In this document: positions 30,728 to 37,943 of the stretch, one piece after another
How positions within the stretch are numbered: the first letter of the stretch is position 1
How the letters are laid out: each line of letters starts with the position of its first letter
DNA from: Bacteroidales bacterium
Lineage (GTDB): Bacteria; Bacteroidota; Bacteroidia; Bacteroidales; Marinilabiliaceae
Assembly (NCBI GenBank): GCA_017417385.1
Contig: JAFPZF010000029.1
Span: 75,953 to 139,952 of the forward strand
DNA: 64,000 nucleotides
Direction: 5' to 3'
Notes under the pieces: model-generated
The model's input: only the letters and a program-made list of their open reading frames with translations
Database searches by the model: none
What the model was told of the DNA's origin: nothing
Position numbers and translations under genes: made by a program

Positions 30728-33104
30728 ATCGAAGAGAGCAGTGAGAGCAGTCGTAGCCATATTGATATTGCTAATGACAGTCGTCGGGGTGACAGCCCAG
30801 ACGATAGGGGGGCGAGTCAGTGACGAGAGCCGTCAGCCCATAGTCGGTGCGACCGTCGTCGATGTCGAGACAGGACTGGGGACCGTGACCGACGGCGAGG
30901 GACTTTTCAGACTGAACACGGGCGGGAAGCATCCGAAGCAGATAGTAGTCCGTTGTCTCGGATTTGAGACAGACACAGTCGAAGTCGCGGGGCGTCGGCA
31001 GGGCATAGAGGTGACACTGCGAACCATATCCGTCGAGGGGCGACAGGTCGATGTCGTCGGGCGGAGGAAGGGGGAGGACTTCCAGCGGCTCGACCCGAGC
31101 ATAGCGACATCGACAGTCGGAGCTGACGGAGGAGTCGAGGGCGTCATAAAGACCCAGATGGGCGTCAGCAGCAACAGCGAGCTGAGCAGCCAGTATAGAG
31201 TCAGGGGTGGCAACTTCGACGAGAACATAGTGTATGTAGGCGGAGTCGAGATATACAGGCCGTTCCTAATCAGGGCTGGCGAGCAGGAGGGACTCAGCTT
31301 CGTCAATCCCGACATGGTGCAGGAGCTGTCGTTCTCGGCGGGAGGCTTTGACGCAAGCTATGGGGACAAGATGTCGTCGGTCCTTGACGTCTCGTATAAG
31401 CGACCCGAGCGGGGCGGGGGAGGATTCCGGTTGAGCCTGCTCGGAGCTTCGGCGCATGCAGAGGGGGCAGTAGGCGGCGGGAGACTGACACACATAACAG
31501 GAGTCCGATATAAGACAAACCAGTACCTCTTTGGCAGCCTCGACACCAAGGGAGACTATTCGCCGACATTCTTTGACGTCCAGACATATTGGACAGTCAG
31601 GGCGAGCGAGAGACTAAGCATAGGCGTACTGGCTTACTATGCGTCGAACAGCTATAAGTTCGTCCCGACAGACAGAGAGACCACATTCGGGACCATATCC
31701 GACGCGAAGAAGCTCACCATATATTTCGAGGGGAAGGAGCGGGACAAGTATCAGACGGCGGTGACGGCGGCCAATGCGCAGATGGACCTGAGCGAGAGTC
31801 AGAGCATAGGGGTGAGGGCGTCCATGTTCAGGACGTCGGAGCAGGAGAACTATGACATACTCGGGGAGTACTGGCTACAGGAGGCAGTGGCGGCGCAGGC
31901 AGCGGAGCCGACAGACCTGAGCGACAACATAGGAGTCGGCGGGTACATGCAGCATGCGAGGAACGACCTATTTGGCGAAGTCTATTCAGTCTCGGGATAC
32001 AGCAAGACAGAGACGGCAGCCGGGACAATACGCGGGGAGATCAGGCAGACCTTCGAGCACTATAAGGACGTCACCGACGAGTGGGAGTATACAGACTCGG
32101 CGGGCTACATAACGTCGCCGAGTGCGGGACGACTGAGAATGGTCGAGAGTCGGAGGGCGGACAACCAGTTGAGGGAGAAGCGGACGGAGGGTTACGTCGT
32201 GATGAGGAGCAGGCAGATAGGCGTCGGTAGCGGGCAGATGTGGATCACGGCGGGAGTCAGAGCGGCGTATCAGACAGACGTTGGGGAGACGTATGTCAGT
32301 CCGAGGGCGTCGGTGAGCGTCATGATGGACAAGTGGAGACTAAGACTGTCTGGGGGACGGTATTGCCAGATACCGACGCTACGCGAGATGAAGCGTGACG
32401 ATGCGAGCCTGAACAGAGGAGTCAAGCCACAGGACAGTTGGCAGGCAGTATTCGGCGCCGACTTCTACCCCAAGACCAGCAGGCCGATGAAGCTGACGTT
32501 CGAGGCATATTATAAAGGCCTTCGGGACCTGAATCCGTATAGCATAGACAACGTCAGGCTCCGGTATATGGCCGAGAACAATGCCAAGGGGTATGCAGCA
32601 GGAATGGACGTAAAGATAAACGGGGAGCTCGTCGAGGGGGTGGAGAGCTGGGCGACACTCTCCGTCATGAAGACCGCGGAGAAGATAGACGGCGACACAC
32701 ATGGATACATCCCGAGGCCGAGCGACCAGAGAGTACAGGGGTCGATGATGGTGCAGGATCAGATGCCGAACAACAGGAGCATATCGGCGATGCTGAACCT
32801 CTATTTCGCGTCGGGGCTGCCGTTTGGACCACAGGGCAGTGCACGGTGGCAGCAGACGAGCAGGATGCCGGGATATAAGAGAGTAGACCTAGGACTCTAT
32901 AAAGACTTTGCGAAGGACAACGATGGAAATCAGAAGCGTGAGCGGCTGAAGATGGCGCAGTTCGGGATCGAAGTGTTCAACCTCATGGACTTTGCGAACA
33001 CCATATCACATTTCTGGGTGCGCGACACAGAGGGGCATCGATATGGAGTCCCGAATTACCTGACGTCGAGGAGGATAAACGTCAAGGTTCGCATAGAGTT
33101 TTAG
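30705..33104 (+). CDS. TonB-dependent outer-membrane receptor
   Basis: 799 residues if it starts at the GTG at 30705, inside the HAD gene; another GTG at 30741 would keep the signal peptide core (AVVAILILLMTVVGVTAQ). No ATG lies before the hydrophobic core, so the start is uncertain. After the signal comes a carboxypeptidase-like regulatory beta-sandwich (about 33-115: GGRVSDESRQPIVGATV), a plug domain (about 125-230: QYRVRGGNFDENIVYVGG), and a 22-strand barrel to the end (final segment NVKVRIEF, ending in F). Size near 800 and absence of a SusD partner argue for uptake of a metal chelate, cofactor or small ligand rather than a SusC-type glycan importer. Codon use is strongly ATA for isoleucine. 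Confidence 0.92.
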   Translation: MTSGSICKSKRAVRAVVAILILLMTVVGVTAQTIGGRVSDESRQPIVGATVVDVETGLGTVTDGEGLFRLNTGGKHPKQIVVRCLGFETDTVEVAGRRQGIEVTLRTISVEGRQVDVVGRRKGEDFQRLDPSIATSTVGADGGVEGVIKTQMGVSSNSELSSQYRVRGGNFDENIVYVGGVEIYRPFLIRAGEQEGLSFVNPDMVQELSFSAGGFDASYGDKMSSVLDVSYKRPERGGGGFRLSLLGASAHAEGAVGGGRLTHITGVRYKTNQYLFGSLDTKGDYSPTFFDVQTYWTVRASERLSIGVLAYYASNSYKFVPTDRETTFGTISDAKKLTIYFEGKERDKYQTAVTAANAQMDLSESQSIGVRASMFRTSEQENYDILGEYWLQEAVAAQAAEPTDLSDNIGVGGYMQHARNDLFGEVYSVSGYSKTETAAGTIRGEIRQTFEHYKDVTDEWEYTDSAGYITSPSAGRLRMVESRRADNQLREKRTEGYVVMRSRQIGVGSGQMWITAGVRAAYQTDVGETYVSPRASVSVMMDKWRLRLSGGRYCQIPTLREMKRDDASLNRGVKPQDSWQAVFGADFYPKTSRPMKLTFEAYYKGLRDLNPYSIDNVRLRYMAENNAKGYAAGMDVKINGELVEGVESWATLSVMKTAEKIDGDTHGYIPRPSDQRVQGSMMVQDQMPNNRSISAMLNLYFASGLPFGPQGSARWQQTSRMPGYKRVDLGLYKDFAKDNDGNQKRERLKMAQFGIEVFNLMDFANTISHFWVRDTEGHRYGVPNYLTSRRINVKVRIEF

Positions 33105-33200
33105 AGCTGAGGCGGAGACAGGGACTAATATATGACTAGGGAGGGGTGAGAGTTGCGAGCTGAGTGTCTGGTTGTCAGACTTGTGGATTTGGCTTGATTT

Positions 33201-33216
33201 TGGCATAACATTTGCA
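33201..33216 (+). promoter_or_regulatory. Sigma-54 (-24/-12) promoter-like site
   Basis: TGGCATAACATTTGCA fits the sigma-54 consensus TGGCAYR-N4-TTGCW at every fixed position, with GG and GC separated by exactly ten bases. It points towards the sigma factor gene at 33481. A 16-codon frame (33250-33300, starting MGNERVVQ) follows. I have not seen RpoN or an enhancer-binding protein in the window, so use of the site is inferred. Confidence 0.5.
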
Positions 33217-33361
33217 CAGCATAGATAATTGGGTCAAAAAACAGGCTTAATGGGAAATGAACGAGTGGTGCAATGTGAAGGACGTATGGCGTACCAATAA
33301 TTGTGCCATTAGTTGATAGACAATGAGTTGAAAGAAAACGAAAAATTTTATCTAAATAATA

Positions 33362-33393
33362 TTTGGTAGATATAAATATTTGCCATAAATTTG
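33362..33393 (+). promoter_or_regulatory. Housekeeping promoter of the sigma-factor gene
   Basis: TTTG (33362-33365), 20 bases, TAAATTTG (33386-33393): a perfect match to the Bacteroidetes promoter. The leader to the ATG at 33481 is about 80 bases, AT-rich, and includes a three-codon frame ATG AAG CAT TAG at 33426-33437. The remaining gap 33105-33200 shows nothing I can name. Confidence 0.78.
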
Positions 33394-33480
33394 AAGTTCA
33401 AACAATCAATCAATCAGTAGGCTTATGAAGCATTAGTACTCAAATTTACAAAGAAGTTTAACCAATAAAACTTAAGTAAA

Positions 33481-34050
33481 ATGAGTGCTACAATGAAGAA
33501 GATGGCTGATGAGCAGCTCGTAGAGTTGTTCAGCAATGGCAACGATGCGGCTTTTGCAGAGCTCGACAGGAGGTATAGCGAGCCGATGTTGCGTGCGGCA
33601 ATCCGCAAGGTGAATGATGCAGACTTGGCGAATGATGTCCTTCAGGACTCGTGGATCAAGGTATGCCAGACAATCAAGGATCACAAGTACGAGAATCGAG
33701 GCAAGTTCGGGGCTTTCATGTCTACGGTCGTCAACAACAAGGCGTTGGACGAGATAGACAAGAGGACTCGGAAGACTAAGTATGTCAGTGACTGTGAGAT
33801 CAACGATGATTTAGCTGGAGACAATGGTGCAGACGAGTTGGAGGAGAAACTCGAGAGGGAAGAGAAACTCGACAAGATCCTGAATGCAGTGAATAACCTG
33901 CCGGAAAATCAGAGGAGGGTAGTTGAGTTGCGACTTCAGGAAGTGAAGTTCAAGGAGATAGCCGAGATAGTGGGATGTCCGCAGAACACGGCCTTGAGTA
34001 GGTATCGTGATGCGCGGAAGAACATCGAGAAGGAGCTAGGTCTGCAGTAG
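33481..34050 (+). CDS. RNA polymerase sigma-70 family (ECF-type) factor
   Basis: 189 residues. Region 2 at about 25-95 (AFAELDRRYSEPMLRAA, ANDVLQDSWIKVCQTI, GKFGAFMSTVVNNKALDEIDKR) and region 4 at about 130-185 (LDKILNAVNNLPENQRRVVELRLQ, FKEIAEIVGCPQNTALSRYRDARKNIEKEL). No region 1 or 3, hence ECF-like. An acidic linker (DDLAGDNGADELEEK) separates the two. No anti-sigma factor with a transmembrane segment follows, unusual for ECF genes. Two promoter-like sites lie upstream, one sigma-70-like and one sigma-54-like. The next operon encodes Hpt and STAS signalling proteins. Confidence 0.94.
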   Translation: MSATMKKMADEQLVELFSNGNDAAFAELDRRYSEPMLRAAIRKVNDADLANDVLQDSWIKVCQTIKDHKYENRGKFGAFMSTVVNNKALDEIDKRTRKTKYVSDCEINDDLAGDNGADELEEKLEREEKLDKILNAVNNLPENQRRVVELRLQEVKFKEIAEIVGCPQNTALSRYRDARKNIEKELGLQ

Positions 34051-34137
34051 GTTCTGAGTTACGACGTGCGGAAGTTTAGCCAGAAAGAGACTTGAAAGAC
34101 TGGGGAAGATAGAAGCACGGCGGTGTGGGTGAGAAAG

Positions 34138-34395
34138 AGTAGCGGAGCAAGCGCCTCCCCCTATATAAACTGTAGCGAGTGCTACTGGGGCGGTTGCAAA
34201 ACTACGAACACTCGGAAGAGGAAAAGGAGAGCAAATATTAGGTATAGAGAAAAAGGACGAGAGACAAGTAGCAGAGCAGGCGCCTCCCCCTATATAAATA
34301 ATTGTAGCGAGTGCTACTGGGGCAGTTGCAAAACTACGAATGCTCGGGAGAAGAAAAGGAAAAAAAGAATATAGGTAGAGAGAACAGAGCGAGAG
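34138..34395. repeat. Two 129-base direct repeats with nested hairpins
   Basis: Two tandem copies (starts 34138 and 34267) share GCGCCTCCCCCTATATAAA, then TGTAGCGAGTGCTACTGGGGC, then GTTGCAAAACTACGAA. Each can fold GTAGC-GAGT-GCTAC (34172-34185 and 34304-34317); alternatively the AGTAGC at each copy's beginning can pair with GCTACT, so two hairpins exclude each other. The 514-base gap between the sigma factor and the Hpt gene holds nothing else recognisable. A frame through both copies codes a Cys-rich repeated peptide, but I judge it non-coding. Confidence 0.75.
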
Positions 34396-34564
34396 CGAAA
34401 TCGAGAAACAGCGAGAAGAAAAATCAAGATAACAAACAGACCAGAGAGGGTTGAGAAAAGAGGCGGGAAATAGATTGCGAAAGGGAAAGATCAAAGAGAC
34501 GGAAAGACAGCAGAGAGAAGAGAAGTGAGGACCCTCGAAGGGGAAAGACAGGAGGACAAGAAAG

Positions 34565-34999
34565 ATGTTCAGCATAGAATATATAGACGAAGTCAGTGGC
34601 GGAGACGCCCAGATACGGGCGGAGCTGATAGGAGTACTGCGGTCTCAGCTGAAGGAGATGCCGGAGGAGATAGAGCGGCTGGCGGAAGGCGGCGAGTACC
34701 TGAAGGCGTCTCGAGCGGCGCATACATTCAAGTCGACAGCGTTGTCGATAGGGGATGAGGAGCTTGCGGTAGCGATGAAGAGGCTAGAAATAGTATGCAA
34801 AAAAATATTATTGCGCGAGTGGGCTGGTGATAAGGAAGATTTTGAGTATCAGAGGATTAAGAAGCAGATGGAGACGTTGCCTACGGAACTTGACGAGTGG
34901 ACAGAAAAAAATCAGTGCGAAGAAAGTGTCCGAAATCTAATAAAAATATGTAAATTGCAGAGTCAAAAGATAATTGAGGGCATAGGAGAGGAAGAATAG
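34565..34999 (+). CDS. Hpt (histidine phosphotransfer) domain protein
   Basis: 144 residues. The phosphorylatable histidine is H53 in SRAAHTFKSTALSIG, the Hpt signature, within a predicted helical bundle covering residues 5-85. A charged helical extension of about 60 residues (GDKEDFEYQRIKKQMETLP...) follows and is more AT-rich than the first half, as if of different origin. Hpt proteins relay phosphate between response-regulator receivers; none is encoded next door, so the partners must be elsewhere. It is 48 bases upstream of the STAS gene and probably co-transcribed with it. Confidence 0.87.
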   Translation: MFSIEYIDEVSGGDAQIRAELIGVLRSQLKEMPEEIERLAEGGEYLKASRAAHTFKSTALSIGDEELAVAMKRLEIVCKKILLREWAGDKEDFEYQRIKKQMETLPTELDEWTEKNQCEESVRNLIKICKLQSQKIIEGIGEEE

Positions 35000-35047
35000 G
35001 CCCGAGAGAGGCTTGAGACAAGAAACGGGAAATAAAGAATAAAGACA

Positions 35048-35353
35048 ATGATAGACGTAAAGAAGAACCTTGCAGGGATAGTTATAACGCCTGTAGATGT
35101 CGACAGGTTGACAGTGACGAATGCCGGGATACTGAAGAAGACATTGGCTCAGCAGTTCTCATCGGGGTCTTGCAACATATACCTAGACCTTCAGAACATA
35201 CGTTACATGGACTCGACGGGAGTCAGTGTCTTGATCAGTGGAGTCAAGTCGTCGAGGGAGCAGAGTCGGAATTTCATCTTGAAGAACGTACAGCCGGACG
35301 TGATGAAGTTGTTGTCTCTGATGAAGATAGACAAGATCATCGACATTGAGTAG
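35048..35353 (+). CDS. STAS-domain anti-sigma-factor antagonist
   Basis: 101 residues, a single STAS domain of the SpoIIAA/RsbV type. The phosphorylation site is S56 in YMDSTGVSVL. Typical SpoIIAA-like beta-alpha order: ITPVDVDRLTVTNAG, then NIYLDLQNIRYMDSTG, then FILKNVQPDVMKLLSLM. In partner-switching circuits a kinase/anti-sigma phosphorylates this serine and a SpoIIE-type (PP2C) phosphatase removes the phosphate, freeing or sequestering the target. SpoIIE-domain proteins are encoded at 42514 and 44787 in this window. No serine kinase gene (RsbW type) is seen here. In an operon after the Hpt gene. Confidence 0.93.
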   Translation: MIDVKKNLAGIVITPVDVDRLTVTNAGILKKTLAQQFSSGSCNIYLDLQNIRYMDSTGVSVLISGVKSSREQSRNFILKNVQPDVMKLLSLMKIDKIIDIE

Positions 35354-35421
35354 GTCGAAGACGGAAGGAATTGAGGCTCCCTGGCGGAAACGTCGGGGAG
35401 CTGTTTTTGATATGTAGACAG

Positions 35422-36009
35422 ATGGCGGACAACTATTTAGAGAAGAAGTTTGAGGAGCATTTGCGGGCGACGGTGCGACCGGCGGCTAAGCATCAGCCGC
35501 GGCATACGGGGCATGTCGTCGTCATAGCAGACGGGTCGGAATGGTGTTCGACAGTCGTCAGGAGCATGAGAGTGGCTGGGAACAGGGTGACATTGATAAG
35601 CGAAGGGAGCGAAGATGTCAGAAGGATAGCGATGAGCAATGGGGCGGACTATGAGGAGGTGAGGGAGGAGAGTTTTCTGGAACTGATGGACAAGATAGAG
35701 GAAGTCGGTGAGAGGCGTGGCAAGGTGGAGGTCGTAATCGGGATGTGGAAGTCGGACGTGATAGACGTAGGCGTCAGTCATTTCAAGGGAAGCAGGGTCG
35801 AGGGAAGGGCGGCGCGACTCGTCGTGTGTCTCAGAGATGATGATAAGGACAGTGAGGACAAGATAAGAGAGAAGGGGTGTTTAGAGGGGATAGCAGTATA
35901 TGGAATAAAGCTGCGGGAAGAGACCGAGAAGCAGGCGCTTGGTCGGATGGTAAGGTTTCTGACCGAGGGGGAGGTCGTCGTCAGGAGTGGCGAGACGTTA
36001 AGGTTGTAG
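35422..36009 (+). CDS. Conserved hypothetical, N-terminal nucleotide-binding-like segment
   Basis: 195 residues from MADNYLEKKFEEHL at 35422; a longer frame from 35371 lacks a good start context. The beginning matches a set of Bacteroidetes proteins annotated as SDR-like. It has HVVVIADGSEWCSTVVRSMRVAGNRVTLIS, a beta-alpha-beta resembling the start of a Rossmann fold but without a clear GxxGxG loop, and a later hydrophobic strand (VEVVIGMWKS, ARLVVCLRDDD). I do not recognise a catalytic motif. It follows the STAS gene closely and ends 11 bases from the convergent recQ stop. Possibly a third member of the Hpt-STAS operon. Confidence 0.72.
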   Translation: MADNYLEKKFEEHLRATVRPAAKHQPRHTGHVVVIADGSEWCSTVVRSMRVAGNRVTLISEGSEDVRRIAMSNGADYEEVREESFLELMDKIEEVGERRGKVEVVIGMWKSDVIDVGVSHFKGSRVEGRAARLVVCLRDDDKDSEDKIREKGCLEGIAVYGIKLREETEKQALGRMVRFLTEGEVVVRSGETLRL

Positions 36010-36020
36010 GGAAGAGGCGG

Positions 36021-37943
36021 TTATTGTTGTTCGGGGTGGTAGTGGCAGACGCCATTCTCGTCGATATTTAGTTCAAACATATCTCTCATATCTCGGACGA
36101 CGAGAGACACGTCGGCTCTGTCGCAGCCAGAGAGGCGGACCAGTTGTTCGTAGTGGAGGTCACCTTCAGAGAGAATCTTTCTCACTTCGGAGTCAACAAT
36201 TTTCAGTTGAGCCTTTTTTTCGCGCTTGATATCGTCGGCGCGGCAGACGTCGCATTGACCACATTCTGAGGAAGATTTTTCGCCGAAGTAGCGAAGGAGG
36301 AGGATACTTCGACATTCGTCGTTGCGAGTAGCGTAGGCGATGATACTATTTACTCTCGAGCGTTGGTCGCGTTGTCTATCCTCGTATACATCCTTAGGGA
36401 TGACGAAGTAACGCTCATGGACCCTGTCTTGAAGCCAGGAGACGAGGCTTGAATGCTTTTTAGGGTTGTAGGAGACGACGCCGAGGCGTGAGAGTTCGAG
36501 GAGACATTCATACACATCTTGTCGGCTCTTGTTGCAAAGTCTGCCGATAAACTCCTCGTCGATCTGCTGATAGTCAGTAAACAGACCTGTTGTCGAGCGG
36601 AGTAGGGCGTTGATAACGGGAGCCAGTTTAGGGTAGGTATTCAGGACGGGGTAGAGTTTTTCGCTGTCGAGGAGGATTTTCACACGGGAGGGGAACTCCA
36701 TGTTCGGCTCGTAGGACATATACTCAGCACGGGCGAGAATCTGCATAGCGTTGTAGGCGAGCGTCAGACTCTTGTGGGTGTTGAAGCACCAGTTTTCGAG
36801 GTTGAATTCCTCGGAGTGACCTTCGCCGCAGCCGACGCCAATTTCGCAGGCGTTGGAGACGCCGTTGTAAATGTCGATGATAGAGTCCTTAGGGGGGAAT
36901 GAGTTGGTCAGATGACGGAGGAGCATAGTCTTGTCGTTGGTGCTCCAGAGGAGGATAGCGTCGGCTCTGAGGCCATCTCTGCCTGCTCGTCCGGCTTCCT
37001 GGAAGTAAGCCTCGATAGAAGCTGGGGCGTCGATATGGACGACGAGACGGACGTCGGGCTTGTCGATGCCCATTCCGAAAGCGTTAGTGCAGACGATAAT
37101 CCGGATATCGCCATTGCTCCAGTCCTCTTGCCGCTTGTTCTTATCCTGAACAGAGAGTCCGGCATGGAAGAAGCTGGCGGAGAAGCCGTTACGCTGCAAT
37201 TCCTCGGCGACATCTTTAGTCTTCCGTCTGTTTCTAGCGTAGACGATAGCTGAGCCCTGAGAGTTTTTCAGGATATTGATAAGTTTGCCGAGCTTATCTT
37301 CAATTTCGAATACAGAGTAGATAAGATTCTCCCTTCGGAAGCTCATCTTGATGACGTTGGACTTCTTGAATTGAAGTTGCGTCATAATATCCTTGACGAC
37401 CTTGGGTGTTGCGGTTGCGGTCAGTGCCAGGATAGGGATGCCTGGCAGGAGCGACCTGATGTCGGCGATATTGCGGTAGGAAGGTCTGAAGTCGTGCCCC
37501 CATTGCGATATGCAGTGGGCCTCGTCGACGACAATCATGCCCACGGGAATCTGGCAGACCTTGCTTTGGAACAGTTCCGTTTTCAGCCTTTCAGGGGAGA
37601 CGTAGAGGAACTTTGCTGCACCGAAGATACAGTTGTCGTAGGCGGCAATCATATCATCGTGGTGCATTTCAGAAGTTATGGCATGAGCGAGGATGCCTCT
37701 TTTTCTGAGGCCAGCGACCTGGTCCTTCATGAGGGCGATAAGAGGAGTTATGACGATAGTCACCTTGTCGGAGGCCATAGTAGGCACTTGGAAAGTCAGA
37801 GACTTGCCACCGCCGGTAGGCATGAGACCGAGAGTGTCCTCCCCGCGTAAGACAGAGTGAATAATATCAATCTGAATAGAACGGAATTCGTCGTAGCCCC
37901 AGTATTTCTTCAGGGTCTCGTATAGCGCCTCGTCACTTATCAT
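36021..37943 (-). CDS. recQ: ATP-dependent DNA helicase RecQ
   Basis: 640 residues from MISDEALYETLKKYWGYDEFRS at 37943. An upstream extension to 38048 would overlap the FAD-protein gene by over 100 bases and lacks family homology. Motif 0 and I: YDEFRSIQIDII, MPTGGGKSLTFQVP; DEAH in VDEAHCISQWGHDFRPSY; LTATATPKV; motif VI QEAGRAGRDG. The zinc cluster is CRSIL...CGQCDVC near residues 560-590. A winged-helix segment follows (LHYEQLVRLSGCDRADVS) but no HRDC domain, the short form. Unwinds recombination and repair intermediates 3'-5'. It overlaps the next gene upstream by 11 bases. Confidence 0.96.
   Translation of the reverse strand: MISDEALYETLKKYWGYDEFRSIQIDIIHSVLRGEDTLGLMPTGGGKSLTFQVPTMASDKVTIVITPLIALMKDQVAGLRKRGILAHAITSEMHHDDMIAAYDNCIFGAAKFLYVSPERLKTELFQSKVCQIPVGMIVVDEAHCISQWGHDFRPSYRNIADIRSLLPGIPILALTATATPKVVKDIMTQLQFKKSNVIKMSFRRENLIYSVFEIEDKLGKLINILKNSQGSAIVYARNRRKTKDVAEELQRNGFSASFFHAGLSVQDKNKRQEDWSNGDIRIIVCTNAFGMGIDKPDVRLVVHIDAPASIEAYFQEAGRAGRDGLRADAILLWSTNDKTMLLRHLTNSFPPKDSIIDIYNGVSNACEIGVGCGEGHSEEFNLENWCFNTHKSLTLAYNAMQILARAEYMSYEPNMEFPSRVKILLDSEKLYPVLNTYPKLAPVINALLRSTTGLFTDYQQIDEEFIGRLCNKSRQDVYECLLELSRLGVVSYNPKKHSSLVSWLQDRVHERYFVIPKDVYEDRQRDQRSRVNSIIAYATRNDECRSILLLRYFGEKSSSECGQCDVCRADDIKREKKAQLKIVDSEVRKILSEGDLHYEQLVRLSGCDRADVSLVVRDMRDMFELNIDENGVCHYHPEQQ

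Noticed and set aside
34123-34374. 83-residue frame with a repeated Cys-containing peptide (SPYINCSECYWGGC)
   Set aside because: It simply reads through the two DNA repeat copies; the reverse strand is open too, there is no ribosome-binding context, and DNA hairpins explain the conservation better. The preserved frame between copies (129 bases, 3-base insertion) is noted but weak.
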